DNA from: Aliivibrio wodanis
Lineage (GTDB): Bacteria > Pseudomonadota > Gammaproteobacteria > Enterobacterales > Vibrionaceae
DNA: 64,000 bases
Reading direction: 5' to 3'
Assembly: GCA_000953695.1 (NCBI GenBank)
Contig: LN554846.1
Coordinates: 2,860,151-2,924,150, forward strand
Of the stretch, positions 39,099-50,643 are shown one piece after another. The notes beneath the pieces are model-generated. The model was not told the origin of the DNA, did no database searches, and worked only from the letters and a program-made list of their open reading frames with translations. Within the stretch, counting starts at the first letter, position 1, and the number at the start of each line of letters is the position of its first letter. The position numbers were made by a program, and so were the translations under genes.

Positions 39099-40316
39099 CT
39101 ACCCCACCAAATTGTTTAATTCGATAATTGGCATCAAGGTCGCAACTACAATGAAGAGTACGATCCCTGCCATGAAGACAATAAGTAAGGGTTCAAAAAT
39201 ACCTAATGCCATGTTTACTAATGATTCAAAATCACGATCTTGATTATCTGCCGAGCGCGTTAGCATTTGCTCTAATTCACCACTTTGCTCACCACTAGCA
39301 ATCATATGCAGCATCATTGGTGGAAACAATTTGGTTTGCTCAAGAGAGATACGTAAACTTGCCCCTTCGCGAACATTATCAGCAGCTTCTAATACTTGTT
39401 GTTTAAAATACTTATTACTCATTACATCTGCGGCGACTTTCATGCCATCCAGTAATGGGATCGCACTTGAAGTACAAATGGATAATGTTCGAGCAAAACG
39501 AGAGGTATTTAAACCACGAACCACCTTACCAATAACAGGAAGTCGTAAAATTTTCTTATCCCACGCTAGACGTAAATGTGGCTTGGTAAGTAACCACTTC
39601 ACCCCAACAATCACCAGCACAACAGCAACAACAACCAAAAGCCCCCAGTGAACAACAAAATTACTGGCAGCCAGTAATATTTCAGTTACAGTTGGTAGCC
39701 CTTGTCCCATTTGCACAAACTGATCGACAATTTTAGGCACCACAGTAGCAAGCAAAAAGGAAATAACGGCTATCGCAATTAACGTCAGCATGATTGGATA
39801 AATCATTGCTTGTTGTAATTTACTACGCATCTTTTGACGGTTCTCAGCGTAATCTGCTAAGCGATTTAATACCGTATCCAAATGACCTGATTTTTCACCC
39901 GCAGCAACCATTGAGCAAAACAAATCATCAAACACATGAGGGTATTCACCAAAACTTTCCGCTAATGGATACCCTTCAATCACTTTTGAACGAACCCCCA
40001 TCATCATGCTACGAATGTGTGCTTTTTCACCCTGTTCTGCGACGGCTTTCAGACACTCTTCGAGTGGCATACCCGCTTGAACTAAAGTCGCAAGTTGGCG
40101 TGTAATCAACGATAAATCATTAACGCTAATACCACGCTTAAAACTTAAACCTTGAGATGCACTTTTCTGTTGTTTAGATTTGGTTTCAATCACTTCAACC
40201 GGAATTAAGCCTTGTTCTTTTAAACGTTGACGCACTTGGCGAGCATTATCACCCTCCATTACGCCTTTTTTTTGTTTGCCATTTTTTTCGAGGGCTTTGT
40301 ATTCAAATGCTGCCAT
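39099..40316 (-). CDS. gspF: Type II secretion system inner-membrane protein F
   Basis: GspF is the polytopic platform protein at the centre of the T2SS. The 405-residue protein has two homologous cytoplasmic T2SSF domains, each beginning with a pattern such as LSLITRQLATLVQAGMPLEE and FARTLSICTSSAIPLLDGM, and three membrane spans (about 170-190, 220-240 and 375-400). It directly follows gspE (TAAATG). Confidence 0.97.
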   Translation of the reverse strand: MAAFEYKALEKNGKQKKGVMEGDNARQVRQRLKEQGLIPVEVIETKSKQQKSASQGLSFKRGISVNDLSLITRQLATLVQAGMPLEECLKAVAEQGEKAHIRSMMMGVRSKVIEGYPLAESFGEYPHVFDDLFCSMVAAGEKSGHLDTVLNRLADYAENRQKMRSKLQQAMIYPIMLTLIAIAVISFLLATVVPKIVDQFVQMGQGLPTVTEILLAASNFVVHWGLLVVVAVVLVIVGVKWLLTKPHLRLAWDKKILRLPVIGKVVRGLNTSRFARTLSICTSSAIPLLDGMKVAADVMSNKYFKQQVLEAADNVREGASLRISLEQTKLFPPMMLHMIASGEQSGELEQMLTRSADNQDRDFESLVNMALGIFEPLLIVFMAGIVLFIVVATLMPIIELNNLVG

Positions 40317-41816
40317 TTACCCTTCCCGAGTGACTCGCATCACCTCTTCTAACGTAGTAATACCTTGTTGAACTTTTAATAAACCATCTTGCTGAATACC
40401 ACGCGTATTCTTACGCACTTCTTTTTCGATCTCTTGTTCACCGGCTTCTTTATGAATCAGTTCTTGTACTTTTTCAGTGACTACCAGTAATTCATGAATA
40501 CCGGTACGCCCACGATAACCTTTACTATTACAGTGTTCACAACCGGTAGGTTTATAGAGCACGAGATCATCCGATGGCAATAAAGAAAAAAGTTTCTTCT
40601 GCTCACTATCGGCTTGATAAGGGGTTTTACACTCCTTGCATAAGGTACGCACCAAACGTTGAGCAAGAACACCCAATAAAGAAGAAGAAATTAAGAAAGG
40701 CTCAATTCCCATATCACGAAGACGAGTAATCGCACCAACCGCGGTGTTAGTGTGAAGTGTCGACATCACTAAGTGACCCGTTAAAGAGGCTTGAACAGCA
40801 ATTTCTGCGGTTTCTAAATCACGGATCTCACCAATCATAACTACATCGGGATCTTGACGAAGAATGGCACGTAGCCCACGAGCAAATGTCATGTCTACTT
40901 TTGGGTTTACTTGCGTTTGCCCAATGCCATCAATATCAAATTCGATTGGATCTTCTACGGTTAAAATATTGGATTGAGTGCTGTCTAATTCCCCTAATCC
41001 CGCATACAAGGTGGTTGATTTACCTGAACCCGTAGGGCCCGTCACCAAGATAATACCGTGAGGTCGTTTAATAATATGTTGGAAGTTTTGATGGTTCTTG
41101 GCTTCCATACCTAAACTGTTTAAATCTAGGCGCGTAGCGTTCTTGTCTAATAAACGCATTACCACACGCTCACCATGTGAGGAAGGCATTGTCGATACAC
41201 GAACATCCACCGCTCGACCACCAATGCGTAAAGAAATACGACCATCTTGTGGCACGCGCTTCTCAGCAATATCGAGCTTAGACATAACTTTGACACGAGA
41301 AACCAATAAAGGAGCAAGTTTTCGGCTTGGACTTAAGACATCACGTAATACACCATCAATACGGAAGCGGATGGATAATACTTTTTCAAACGTCTCAATA
41401 TGAATATCTGACGCCCCTTCTTTAATCGCTTCACCCAACATAGCGTTGATCAATTTGATGATAGGTGCATCATCTTCTGACTCTAACAAGTCGTCATTAT
41501 CTGGTAACTCTTCTGCTAAAGAGAAAAAGTCATCATTATCTGCACCAATATCTTCCATTAGTTGCTGAGCTTCTGAAGAATTGCGTTGATATACCTGTGT
41601 GACTTTAGTATCAAATTCATCTTTAGTTAATTGAATTAATGAAAAGCCCGACTGGCATACTCGGCGGATTTCACACAGAACCATTGGGGAAGGGATTACT
41701 GCATAATACAGTAACCAACCATCAGAACTAGATTCAATAACCACCGAATGCCTTTTTGCAAAAGAAAAAGGCAAACGCAATACAGTGTGACATTCAGGAA
41801 ATAAGGTATCCGCCAT
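40317..41816 (-). CDS. gspE: Type II secretion system ATPase E
   Basis: GspE is the cytoplasmic hexameric ATPase that powers secretion. In the 499-residue protein Walker A is GPTGSGKST (260-268), the Asp box and Walker B region is VVMIGEIRD (325-333), and the His box is TLHTNTA. A tetracysteine zinc site comprises C393, C396, C426 and C429. The N-terminal domain binds GspL. The start overlaps the gspD stop by one base (TAATG). Confidence 0.97.
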   Translation of the reverse strand: MADTLFPECHTVLRLPFSFAKRHSVVIESSSDGWLLYYAVIPSPMVLCEIRRVCQSGFSLIQLTKDEFDTKVTQVYQRNSSEAQQLMEDIGADNDDFFSLAEELPDNDDLLESEDDAPIIKLINAMLGEAIKEGASDIHIETFEKVLSIRFRIDGVLRDVLSPSRKLAPLLVSRVKVMSKLDIAEKRVPQDGRISLRIGGRAVDVRVSTMPSSHGERVVMRLLDKNATRLDLNSLGMEAKNHQNFQHIIKRPHGIILVTGPTGSGKSTTLYAGLGELDSTQSNILTVEDPIEFDIDGIGQTQVNPKVDMTFARGLRAILRQDPDVVMIGEIRDLETAEIAVQASLTGHLVMSTLHTNTAVGAITRLRDMGIEPFLISSSLLGVLAQRLVRTLCKECKTPYQADSEQKKLFSLLPSDDLVLYKPTGCEHCNSKGYRGRTGIHELLVVTEKVQELIHKEAGEQEIEKEVRKNTRGIQQDGLLKVQQGITTLEEVMRVTREG

Positions 41817-43846
41817 TACTTGTCCTTATTTTCTCTAAATTGTTCGTAAAACGCTTGGATTTCAGCAGGGTGAATGACTTCCTTACCAAATTTAGGCAAT
41901 ACTGGAATAAGGCCATCATCCATTAGTTTTAAGCCTTTCTCTGCATTATACAGTTGCTCAGCACGGATATAATTGTATTTGCGCTGAGTGATACCATCTG
42001 CCGTCATTCCATCACGAATAATAGTAGGCTTGATAAATACCATTAGATTTTTCTTCTCAACCTGAGTACTAGTTGATTTAAATAAATAACCTAAAAGAGG
42101 AATATCACCTAGGAAAGGAACTTTCGATTCACTCTCTAATGCTCGTTCGTCAATCAAACCACCCAGTACCAACATTTTTCCATCTTCAACCATTACAGAT
42201 GTATTTAATTGACGCTTAGCAAAACGCACATCCACTGCACCATTTGCACCTAAAACATTAGACACCTCTTGCTCGATATCTAAACGAACTGAGTTACCTT
42301 CATTGATTTGTGGTACGACTTTTAGCTTAATACCCACTTCTTTACGATCAACGGTTTGGAATGGATTATCATTATTTGAGCCTGACGTTGCTCCTGTTAA
42401 TACAGGAACTTCTTCACCAACAATAAATGACGCTTCACCATTATCCATTACAGTAATACTTGGAGAAGACAAAATATTTGAATTTGAATCAGTAGAAACC
42501 GCAGTAACTAATGCAGCCCAATCCCCCATCATCACACTAACAGCAGCACCCTGTACACCACCAAGCGCAGAAGCTAATGCTGTATAATCACCTTCTTCAG
42601 TAATATCTTTATAACCAGTTTGATTACCAGCCGAATCATATATTTTTTCAGTCGTAGTTGATCCTTTCGCTTCTTCAAGACCAACCATGGTGGCACCAAT
42701 CGATGCACCAGTATTACTGTATTGGATCATTGCGCCCGTTTCTAGGTTACCCCATTGTACGCCAAGGTTTACGCCATCTCCTTCCGACAACTCAACAATT
42801 AACGCTTCAATTAAGACTTGTGCACGACGAATATCTAGCTGTGCAATCACATCTTGCATTGCACGCATAACATCTGGCGGCGCAGTAATTACTAACGCAT
42901 TAGTATCAGCATGAGCTGCAATCATCACATCACTGCGATTATTTGAACTGCCTTTTTTACTCGTACCTTTACTTGCGCTTAAATTATCTGAAACCCCTTT
43001 TAATACATCAACTAACTCTTCGGCTTTGGCGTAACGCAAATAAACAACCTGATTATTGCCTTTGGTCGCCATTTCAACATCAAGCTGTTTGATCAATTTT
43101 TTCAGACGATTACGAACTTTAGGATCACCAGAGATAAGGATTGAATTGGTACGTTCATCTGCAACCAATTTTGGTTGTAAGAAGGCGGGGGTGTTCTTAG
43201 CATCCGTCGTTTTATTTAAAGCATCAACGATACGCACCATCTCAGCGGCTGAAGCATTGTCCAAATCAACAACTTCAACTTCTTTATCACCCGCTTGATC
43301 AACACGCTCAATGATTTCAGCAAGACGATTCACTACCGCAGCACGGCCAGTAATCATAATGATGTTAGCTGGATCATAATGAACAACGTTACCAGCTCCA
43401 GCATTATCATTCAGCTGTCGTAATAAAGGGGAAAGCTCACGCACCGAAACATTACGTACTGCAATCACTCGGGTAATAACAGCATCACCAGTGATATTGT
43501 CTTTTGCTCCCAGAACTGGAACTGCCGATGTTTTTGCATCTTTGTCTTTAATGACTTTAAGAATGCCAGTATCCATTTCAACAACGGCATACCCATACAC
43601 TTCTAATACACTAAGAAAGAATTGATAATATTGCTCTTCATTTAATAGATCATAACTACGTACATCTACTTTGCCTCGAACAGAAGGATCAACAATGATG
43701 GTTTTCTCTAAATTACGACCAACAATATTGATAAACTCTTGAATATCTGTCCCTTTAAAACTTGCACTAAAATCATTTGCGATGGCTGATGTCCACACCA
43801 TGCTACTCGCAAGTAATAAGGCTCCCTTGCCTATCCACTTTTTCAC
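41816..43846 (-). CDS. gspD: Type II secretion system outer-membrane secretin D
   Basis: GspD forms the outer-membrane channel. The 676-residue protein (about the size of V. cholerae EpsD) has a signal peptide (1-23, ending SAIA), four periplasmic N domains (N0-N3) and a C-terminal secretin domain with the gate region [10 protein letters not shown] and the block [16 protein letters not shown]. The start is GTG with AAGG at a 7-base spacing. No pilotin (GspS) or GspAB genes are near. It is the second gene of the operon. Confidence 0.97.
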   Translation of the reverse strand: MKKWIGKGALLLASSMVWTSAIANDFSASFKGTDIQEFINIVGRNLEKTIIVDPSVRGKVDVRSYDLLNEEQYYQFFLSVLEVYGYAVVEMDTGILKVIKDKDAKTSAVPVLGAKDNITGDAVITRVIAVRNVSVRELSPLLRQLNDNAGAGNVVHYDPANIIMITGRAAVVNRLAEIIERVDQAGDKEVEVVDLDNASAAEMVRIVDALNKTTDAKNTPAFLQPKLVADERTNSILISGDPKVRNRLKKLIKQLDVEMATKGNNQVVYLRYAKAEELVDVLKGVSDNLSASKGTSKKGSSNNRSDVMIAAHADTNALVITAPPDVMRAMQDVIAQLDIRRAQVLIEALIVELSEGDGVNLGVQWGNLETGAMIQYSNTGASIGATMVGLEEAKGSTTTEKIYDSAGNQTGYKDITEEGDYTALASALGGVQGAAVSVMMGDWAALVTAVSTDSNSNILSSPSITVMDNGEASFIVGEEVPVLTGATSGSNNDNPFQTVDRKEVGIKLKVVPQINEGNSVRLDIEQEVSNVLGANGAVDVRFAKRQLNTSVMVEDGKMLVLGGLIDERALESESKVPFLGDIPLLGYLFKSTSTQVEKKNLMVFIKPTIIRDGMTADGITQRKYNYIRAEQLYNAEKGLKLMDDGLIPVLPKFGKEVIHPAEIQAFYEQFRENKDK

Positions 43847-43878
43847 AACATACCCTTATTCATTTCTTTATTGAGCGC

Positions 43879-44790
43879 TTATAACCCGATAAAAATGTCA
43901 TGTAATTGTCCATCACGTTGGACGGTTAAATTAAGCTCTGTCATTTCTGACATATTTTTCCACAATGCACTCATGGCTGATGGGTTAGTTAAATCAATCC
44001 CATTTAAACTAGTTGCAATATCACCAGGCTTTAAGCCTACCGAATCAAATAATTTACGATCTTTACCTGGGTTAACTCGATAACCTGTAATATTGCCATT
44101 GCTCGACACTTGTGAAAGACGAATATATTTCAGTACCGATTGTGGATTTTGAGCCATCTCCCGACGAATTTTGTCTAATTCATCTTGATTTGAATTTTGG
44201 CGATTATTACCTAATACAGTGCCTGAACTACCTGTTGCATTACGCTCAGTAGATATTTTGCTGTATTTCACCCCTTCTAGCATTAAGGTTTCATCACGAC
44301 CATTATTTGCAATAATAATACGATCAACACTGATGGCTTTCACTGTCGCTTGTGTACCATCAATCGTTTCTTCAAGGCCATAGGTATTCTGTTTACCACG
44401 ATTCGCGATCACGGCTAAACTTAACGCAGGGTTTGAGCTTGCCACAACACCAGATAATGTAAGGTTAAGACGAGTTTTAGGTGCATCTTTAATTTCAACG
44501 GCCTTGGGTTGTTCTATTTTCTTACCTGGATTAAATAACCCAAAGACTTGGCCATTTAATAAACCAGATAATGAATCCTCATCATTATTTTTCTTTGCTA
44601 GTGAGTTTATTGATGATGCTTTTGGCTCCCATTGAGAAACCGATGTTTGTGGTGCTAACATAGACCAAAAAAGAGCCCCACATATCCACGCAAAACAAGC
44701 CACCAAAGTAACAGTTAACCCTTTTGAAATCGCAGATTGGTATGCTGACCAATATTGAGACATCCTCTCAATTTTCATATTAGCTCTCAT
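43879..44790 (-). CDS. gspC: Type II secretion system protein C
   Basis: GspC bridges inner-membrane platform and secretin. The 303-residue protein (start MRANMKIE, ATG at 44790) has one membrane span (about 24-45), a periplasmic homology region with LNLTLSGVVASSNPALSLAVIANRG and a C-terminal PDZ domain with YRVNPGKDRKLFDSVGLKPGDI. Upstream ATGs or a shorter start at MKIE (44778) are possible. It is the first gene of the operon gspC-D-E-F-G-H-I-J-K-L-M-N-nudE-cysQ, with its promoter in the 0.28 kb gap to hslR. No promoter was clear by eye. Confidence 0.94.
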   Translation of the reverse strand: MRANMKIERMSQYWSAYQSAISKGLTVTLVACFAWICGALFWSMLAPQTSVSQWEPKASSINSLAKKNNDEDSLSGLLNGQVFGLFNPGKKIEQPKAVEIKDAPKTRLNLTLSGVVASSNPALSLAVIANRGKQNTYGLEETIDGTQATVKAISVDRIIIANNGRDETLMLEGVKYSKISTERNATGSSGTVLGNNRQNSNQDELDKIRREMAQNPQSVLKYIRLSQVSSNGNITGYRVNPGKDRKLFDSVGLKPGDIATSLNGIDLTNPSAMSALWKNMSEMTELNLTVQRDGQLHDIFIGL

Positions 44791-45008
44791 TAGACTCTGA
44801 TCTTCCTTTCTATGTCTGCAAAACAATTAAATAGCGACATTTGAATAAATTATAAAATAACAATATACAATTACTGATAATGATTTCGTTTTCTTATTAT
44901 TCCTCGAAGCCACATCACGTTATCCAATAAATCGACCTTATATTAGAGCATTATTTTTCAGTAATGACCCTAATTGGATACAAATTTTGATTAATTCCCC
45001 CCAAAAAG

Positions 45009-45037
45009 ATTGAAAAAAAATATCTCGACACCATTTA
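45009..45037 (+). promoter_or_regulatory. Predicted sigma-32 heat-shock promoter of hslR-hslO
   Basis: ATTGAA (45009-45014) fits the -35 core CTTGAA with one mismatch. After a 15-base spacer comes ACCATTTA (45030-45037), which fits the -10 core CCCATNTA with one mismatch. It lies 33 bases upstream of the hslR start. Both genes are heat-shock genes in E. coli, and rpoH is in this window. Confidence 0.6.
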
Positions 45038-45070
45038 CATAAGCAGATACTAAGACATTAGGTACCCATA

Positions 45071-45472
45071 ATGAGTTCCAAATCCAATACTAGCGATGGC
45101 ATCAGGCTCGATAAATGGCTCTGGGCAGCTCGTTTTTATAAAACACGCTCTATTGCTCGTAATATGGTCGATGGCGGTAAAGTTCAATATAACGGCCAAC
45201 GCTCCAAACCAAGTAAACTGGTTGAAGTTGGCGCTGAAATTAAACTTCGTCAAGGCAACAACGAAGAGCTCACCGTGATCATCGAGATCGTATCAGATCA
45301 ACGCCGTGGCGCACCCATTGCACAAACACTTTATAAAGAAACCACTGAGAGCATTAAACATCGAGAAGAAAATGCCAAATTACGCAAACTTAACTCTCTC
45401 GGTAGCCCACATCCAGATAAGCGTCCTGATAAGAAACAACGACGCGATATCATGAGATTCAAGCAACAATAA
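45071..45472 (+). CDS. hslR: Heat-shock protein 15 (ribosome-rescue S4-domain protein)
   Basis: Hsp15 binds 50S subunits that carry a stuck peptidyl-tRNA and frees them. The 133-residue protein has an S4 RNA-binding domain (residues 10-75, starting RLDKWLWAARFYKTRS) and a basic C-terminal extension ending KQRRDIMRFKQQ. It lies 51 bases before hslO on the same strand, as in E. coli, and behind a predicted sigma-32 promoter. Confidence 0.95.
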   Translation: MSSKSNTSDGIRLDKWLWAARFYKTRSIARNMVDGGKVQYNGQRSKPSKLVEVGAEIKLRQGNNEELTVIIEIVSDQRRGAPIAQTLYKETTESIKHREENAKLRKLNSLGSPHPDKRPDKKQRRDIMRFKQQ

Positions 45473-45523
45473 TCGCTATACTGTGCGCAACAACAATCCT
45501 TAAGACAATTGCTGGAGTATTTC

Positions 45524-46399
45524 ATGGCAAATAACACACTGCATCGCTACTTATTTGAAGATTTATCTGTTCGTGGTGAATTAGTTCAACTAGACGATGC
45601 TTACCAACAAATTATTTCTAGCAAGGAATACCCAAAAGCAGTACAAAACCTTTTGGGTGAGCTATTAGTTGCCACTACCTTATTAACAGCAACCTTAAAA
45701 TTTGAAGGTTCAATCACCCTTCAGCTTCAAGGTGACGGTCCTGTTTCTCTTGTGGTAATTAATGGCGATAACGACCAAAAAGTTCGTGGTGTCGCTCGCT
45801 TTGATGGCGAAATTTCTGATGACGCTACACTGCACCAATTAATGGGAAAAGGTTACCTAGTTATTACTATCGCACCAAAAGATGGTGAGCGTTACCAAGG
45901 TGTTGTTGCACTTGACGGTAAAGATTTAGCTGCATGTTTTGAAGGATATTTCGAGCGTTCAGAACAATTGAAGACTCGCTTATGGTTGCGCCTAGGGGAA
46001 TTTGAAGGCAAGCCTCATGCTGCAGGTATGTTGCTACAAGTTATGCCTGACGGTACTGGTTCTTCTGATGACTTCGAGCACTTAGAACAACTGACAGATA
46101 CCATTAAAAATGAAGAACTGTTTGGTCTAGAAGGCGAAGATGTTCTGTATCGTTTATATAACCAAGATAAAGTGCAATTATTTGAACCTCAACATGTAGA
46201 GTTTTTCTGTGGTTGTTCTCGTGAGCGCAGCGCAGGTGCAATCGTTACGATTGAAAGAGCTGAAGTTGATGACATCGTAAAAACAGAAGGAAAAATTTCT
46301 CTGCATTGTGATTATTGTGGCACAAGTTACGATTTTGATAGTATCGATGTTGCTCATATTTTTGAAGAAGCGACAAAAGGTAATGACACCGTTCATTAA
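45524..46399 (+). CDS. hslO: Redox-regulated chaperone Hsp33
   Basis: Hsp33 is a holdase chaperone switched on by oxidation. The 291-residue protein has the four zinc-binding cysteines: C229 and C231 (FFCGCS) and C262 and C265 (HCDYCG), in the usual CxC and CxxC pattern. I chose the ATG at 45524, with GGAG six bases upstream. It is cotranscribed with hslR and ends at a terminator. Confidence 0.97.
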   Translation: MANNTLHRYLFEDLSVRGELVQLDDAYQQIISSKEYPKAVQNLLGELLVATTLLTATLKFEGSITLQLQGDGPVSLVVINGDNDQKVRGVARFDGEISDDATLHQLMGKGYLVITIAPKDGERYQGVVALDGKDLAACFEGYFERSEQLKTRLWLRLGEFEGKPHAAGMLLQVMPDGTGSSDDFEHLEQLTDTIKNEELFGLEGEDVLYRLYNQDKVQLFEPQHVEFFCGCSRERSAGAIVTIERAEVDDIVKTEGKISLHCDYCGTSYDFDSIDVAHIFEEATKGNDTVH

Positions 46400-46432
46400 T
46401 TTATCATATAGAATAAGTTACTTATTTTGTCT

Positions 46433-46460
46433 AAAAGCCAGCCATTAGGTTGGCTTTTTT
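46433..46460 (+). terminator. Terminator after hslO
   Basis: AAAGCCAGCC pairs with GGTTGGCTTT (one mismatch) around ATTA, followed by TTTTT. Confidence 0.9.
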
Positions 46461-46746
46461 TATAACTAAATTTGATATAAAACACCTTTTTAATTCCACT
46501 TATCCACACTTAATTTTGCTTAAATAATAATCAATTACATCTAGCGCAAACGATTTCTTTAAGAGTAGAATAGGGCTATTGCTATTTTGTGATGATGATT
46601 AAACAACAACTACTACTTTATAGTTAATTTATGATTTATCTCCCTGTTTTCAATTTACCGCATTGATAGCATGTTTAGCAGACAATAAATAATTACAAAA
46701 TATTAAAAATATTAAAATCCCTACAAAATTCCTTTAAGGAGCTCCT
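46461..46746 (+). promoter_or_regulatory. pckA upstream region with a DnaA box and a CRP-like half site
   Basis: The gap before pckA holds a perfect DnaA box TTATCCACA at 46500-46508. A TGTGA half site (in TTTTGTGATGATGATTAAA, about 46586-46604) fits one arm of the CRP consensus TGTGA-N6-TCACA. pckA is a gluconeogenic gene controlled by CRP in E. coli, so the half site is a candidate only. The rest is AT-rich, with no gene. Confidence 0.45.
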
Positions 46747-48372
46747 ATGACTGTTATGGAACACAAAAAAGCGACGCAGCTTGATCTGACTAAACATGGT
46801 CTAACTGGTGTTACTGACGTACTGCGTAATCCAAGTTATGAACAACTGTTTGAAGAAGAAACACGTCCAGACCTAGAAGGCTATGAGCGTGGTGTAATGA
46901 CAGAGCTTGGCTCCGTTTCGGTAGATACAGGGATCTTTACTGGCCGTTCACCAAAAGATAAGTACATCGTGAAAGATGACACGACTAAAAATACATTATG
47001 GTGGTCTGATCAAGGTAAAAACGACAATAAAGCTATCACACCAGCAGTTTGGGATGATCTAAAAGCCCTAGTAACAGAACAACTCTCTGGTAAGCGTCTG
47101 TTTGTTATTGATGGTTACTGTGGTGCAAACCCTGATACTCGTTTAAGTGTTCGTGTTATCACTGAAGTAGCATGGCAAGCACACTTCGTGAAAAACATGT
47201 TCATTCGACCAACAGAAGAAGAACTAGCAACGTTTGAACCCGATTTTGTGGTAATGAACGGTGCAAAAGCAACCAACCCTAATTACGTAGAACACGGATT
47301 AAATTCGGAAAACTTTGTAGCTTTCAACTTAACAGAGCGCGTACAAATCATCGGCGGTACTTGGTACGGCGGTGAGATGAAAAAAGGTATGTTCGCAATG
47401 ATGAACTACCTTCTTCCACTCAAAGGCATTGCTTCAATGCACTGTTCTGCCAATGTCGGCGAAGAAGGTGATGTTGCGGTATTCTTTGGTTTATCTGGTA
47501 CAGGTAAAACGACACTTTCGACTGATCCAAAACGCCAACTAATTGGTGATGATGAGCACGGTTGGGATGATGACGGTATCTTTAACTTTGAAGGTGGCTG
47601 TTACGCAAAAACGATTCGCCTGTCTAAAGAAGCTGAACCAGATATCTATAATGCCATTCGTCGTGATGCTCTATTAGAGAACGTAACCGTTCGTAATGAT
47701 GGCACCATTGATTTTGATGACGGCTCAAAAACAGAAAACACACGTGTTTCTTATCCTATTTATCATATTGATAATATCGTTAAGCCAGTCTCAAAAGCAG
47801 GGCATGCGAATAAAGTTATTTTCTTAACAGCTGATGCGTTTGGCGTTCTACCACCAGTTGCGAAACTAACACCAGAACAAACTAAATATCATTTCCTATC
47901 AGGATTTACGGCAAAGCTTGCAGGTACTGAACGAGGAATTACTGAACCAACACCAACCTTCTCTGCGGCATTTGGAGCTGCGTTCCTAACTCTGCATCCA
48001 ACACAATACGCTGAAGTATTAGTAAAACGTATGGAAGCAGCAGGCGCAGAAGCTTACATCGTCAATACAGGATGGAACGGCACAGGAAAACGCATCTCAA
48101 TCCAAGATACTCGCGCAATCATTGATGCGATTTTAGATGGCTCAATTGACCACGCTGAAACTAAAAACATTCCAGTGTTTAACCTTGAAGTTCCAACATC
48201 ATTGCCTGGTGTTGATACCTCAATCTTAGACCCTCGAGATACTTACACTGACCCTCTACAATGGGATAGCAAAGCCGAAGATCTTGCACAACGCTTTATC
48301 AAAAATTTTGCTCAATATACCGATAACGAAGAAGGTAAAGCATTAGTTAAAGCAGGCCCTCAACTTAGCTAA
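46747..48372 (+). CDS. pckA: Phosphoenolpyruvate carboxykinase (ATP)
   Basis: PckA converts oxaloacetate and ATP to phosphoenolpyruvate, CO2 and ADP, the first committed step of gluconeogenesis. The 541-residue protein has the P-loop GLSGTGKTT (248-256), metal and substrate motifs such as [11 protein letters not shown] just after it, and the PCK signature [15 protein letters not shown] region. AAGGAG precedes the ATG at a good distance. It is a single gene with a terminator. Confidence 0.98.
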   Translation: MTVMEHKKATQLDLTKHGLTGVTDVLRNPSYEQLFEEETRPDLEGYERGVMTELGSVSVDTGIFTGRSPKDKYIVKDDTTKNTLWWSDQGKNDNKAITPAVWDDLKALVTEQLSGKRLFVIDGYCGANPDTRLSVRVITEVAWQAHFVKNMFIRPTEEELATFEPDFVVMNGAKATNPNYVEHGLNSENFVAFNLTERVQIIGGTWYGGEMKKGMFAMMNYLLPLKGIASMHCSANVGEEGDVAVFFGLSGTGKTTLSTDPKRQLIGDDEHGWDDDGIFNFEGGCYAKTIRLSKEAEPDIYNAIRRDALLENVTVRNDGTIDFDDGSKTENTRVSYPIYHIDNIVKPVSKAGHANKVIFLTADAFGVLPPVAKLTPEQTKYHFLSGFTAKLAGTERGITEPTPTFSAAFGAAFLTLHPTQYAEVLVKRMEAAGAEAYIVNTGWNGTGKRISIQDTRAIIDAILDGSIDHAETKNIPVFNLEVPTSLPGVDTSILDPRDTYTDPLQWDSKAEDLAQRFIKNFAQYTDNEEGKALVKAGPQLS

Positions 48373-48400
48373 GACTTATAATACACATCGATGAATTCTT

Positions 48401-48429
48401 AGGCCCTTCTTCAACGAAGGGCTTTTTTA
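48401..48429 (+). terminator. Terminator after pckA
   Basis: GCCCTTC pairs perfectly with GAAGGGC around a 6-base loop, followed by TTTTTT. Confidence 0.9.
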
Positions 48430-48615
48430 TTTTCTAGCTTATCGTCATACCAATTCAGATAAATAGCAGCCCCGATAGTGGTGTAGAAAAATTGATTAGA
48501 ACAAACAATAATGATCAAATACTTAGTTAAGTTTATATAAACCCTCACTATAACTTGATTGAATCTTACTTTTACTCCACTCTTTCTATTCAAATTTATT
48601 TTCTTGGAGTTAACA

Positions 48616-50628
48616 ATGTATACCACACTGAAAAGCCTAGGCTGGCTTATCGCTTTCTGTTTATTACTTGTGGTCGCGTTCTTATCCCTTTTGCATACTC
48701 CTTATGCGCAACAAGTACTTAATCCATTGGTAAAAAAAATAACGCAGCAACAGGTCTCTTTTGGTGGAATTAATTACTCAATCCAATCACCTTTACACCT
48801 GACGCTTTCAGATATTACGATTCATACAGAAGAAAATGAACATGACCTAAATATTCAACAAATCGATTTCTGGCTTTCACAGTACCCAATACAAAACAAA
48901 AAACTGGCTTTTGATAACATTAAAATTGATGGTTTGAACCTGCAGAATGGCCTTCCTAACACAGATAAAGCCGCTTGGATTTCGATTGCTCACTTAAGTA
49001 TTTCTAATCTCGATTTTGCACATAAAGGATTAGTGATTAGAGATGCTCATATTCAATTAACCAATTGGTCTGTTGATGAGAATAAAGCGTTACCTTTTGA
49101 AGGGGATTTTCAATTTTTAACAACCCAACTATATTGGCAAGGCGAAGCCTTAAATGACATATTAATCGATGGCTTTTACACACAAAATTACACGGCACTA
49201 CATGGTATTTCACTAACTTGGCGTGACAGTACCATTACTGCACAAGCCGAATTGAAAGAAAATAAATTATGGGTAATACCTCAATTTACTTTACGTAAAT
49301 TTAATTTAGAATCTGATAATACTGAGGTAATCGGAAAACCTTTAGAATGGTTAGCTCAACAGAATTTTACCTACCAATTTGATCGCATTGACCTGCTAGA
49401 CATCAATATTGAATTACCCCAATTGATTGCAAATAATTTAAGTTTATCGGCCGAAAATGTATTATTTCCTTATCATTTATGGCAACAAACAGATGCCAAT
49501 ATATCTTTCAATGCAGACAGTCTAGTCTTGAATGAATATACCATTGAAAAACCTATATTTAATCTAATGTTAAATGGCAAAGAAGCTAATATATCAAATC
49601 TTTCATTTGATATATTCAATGGCAACATTCAACTTGCAGGAAAAGTATCACCCACAGACGTCGAGTTAACATCTCTCACTTTAGGCCAGATAAAATGGCT
49701 TATTAGCCACGAAGAGATGACTGCAATCTCTCAATATATTACCCAACTTAATCTTGTCAACATTGCACAATTAGACATAAATAATATTCAATTAATACAA
49801 CTGGATACTCAACATCCTTACCAAATAACAGGGTTAAATGCAGAAGGGAGCGATCTAGAACTACGTCGTTACTCTCAATGGGGACTATGGAACGGAGAAC
49901 TATCATTAAGCGCTTCTAACGCCAGTGTAAACTATTTACTTACTCAACAACCGCTTATTGAAATGAATACTCAAGAAGGGTTGTGGTCGATAGATCGAGC
50001 TCTGTTTCCTCTAAGTGAAGGGTTAATTGGTTTTAATGGCAAAATCCATTTAGCTCAAGACAGTCAACCTTGGCAATTAGAAGCTTATGGTGATGGGTTA
50101 CCTGTTGATTATTTTTCACAGCTACTATCTACAGATTTACCTCTAGATGGTATTACTGAATTTACTTTTAGTGGTAATGGACTTGCATCTAATCGAGACA
50201 GTTTTAATTACAGTTTTAACGGTGAACTAAACCTAGCTCCTAGAGAAATGACCACAACCAAAACCGCTCTAGAATTATGGCAAAGCAAACTCGGCCTCAC
50301 TCCTGACAAAGAACAATTAACTCGCTTAACGGAACGAGAAAATGAAAGTAAGGCAAATGACAATATTGACAGTACAATCAAAAACGAAAGTGCTATAACT
50401 CAATATCCAATAAACGTTGACCCCATCACTATCTTGGCAAACCGTGGACGCATCTCTATCGTTCCAATCTTAATCAAAGGGGAGGGTTTTAGTTATAGTA
50501 TTCAGGGTGATTACGATCTAGTTAACCCAAAACAAGCTCAAACAACAACGTCATTGATCCAAGAATGTCATCAATTGGTACAACGCTTATTCTCAGAAGA
50601 AGTACAAGTCATTAATAACTGCCAATAA
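48616..50628 (+). CDS. AsmA-family inner-membrane-anchored periplasmic protein
   Basis: The 670-residue protein has one N-terminal membrane span (LGWLIAFCLLLVVAFLSLLH, residues 8-27) followed by a large periplasmic, beta-rich region and a C-terminal AsmA-like segment. AsmA-family proteins are thought to move phospholipids across the periplasm and to affect outer-membrane assembly. The start ATG at 48616 has GGAG six bases upstream; the frame extends further up without support. It is a lone gene between pckA and the EAL-HDOD gene. Which AsmA subfamily it belongs to (AsmA, YicH, TamB-like) cannot be decided by eye. Confidence 0.75.
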   Translation: MYTTLKSLGWLIAFCLLLVVAFLSLLHTPYAQQVLNPLVKKITQQQVSFGGINYSIQSPLHLTLSDITIHTEENEHDLNIQQIDFWLSQYPIQNKKLAFDNIKIDGLNLQNGLPNTDKAAWISIAHLSISNLDFAHKGLVIRDAHIQLTNWSVDENKALPFEGDFQFLTTQLYWQGEALNDILIDGFYTQNYTALHGISLTWRDSTITAQAELKENKLWVIPQFTLRKFNLESDNTEVIGKPLEWLAQQNFTYQFDRIDLLDINIELPQLIANNLSLSAENVLFPYHLWQQTDANISFNADSLVLNEYTIEKPIFNLMLNGKEANISNLSFDIFNGNIQLAGKVSPTDVELTSLTLGQIKWLISHEEMTAISQYITQLNLVNIAQLDINNIQLIQLDTQHPYQITGLNAEGSDLELRRYSQWGLWNGELSLSASNASVNYLLTQQPLIEMNTQEGLWSIDRALFPLSEGLIGFNGKIHLAQDSQPWQLEAYGDGLPVDYFSQLLSTDLPLDGITEFTFSGNGLASNRDSFNYSFNGELNLAPREMTTTKTALELWQSKLGLTPDKEQLTRLTERENESKANDNIDSTIKNESAITQYPINVDPITILANRGRISIVPILIKGEGFSYSIQGDYDLVNPKQAQTTTSLIQECHQLVQRLFSEEVQVINNCQ

Positions 50629-50643
50629 CATAATAAGATAAAC

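Noticed and set aside
44873-44896. A GATAATGATT run before gspC as a Fur box
   Set aside because: Only one half site fits; the other arm diverges.
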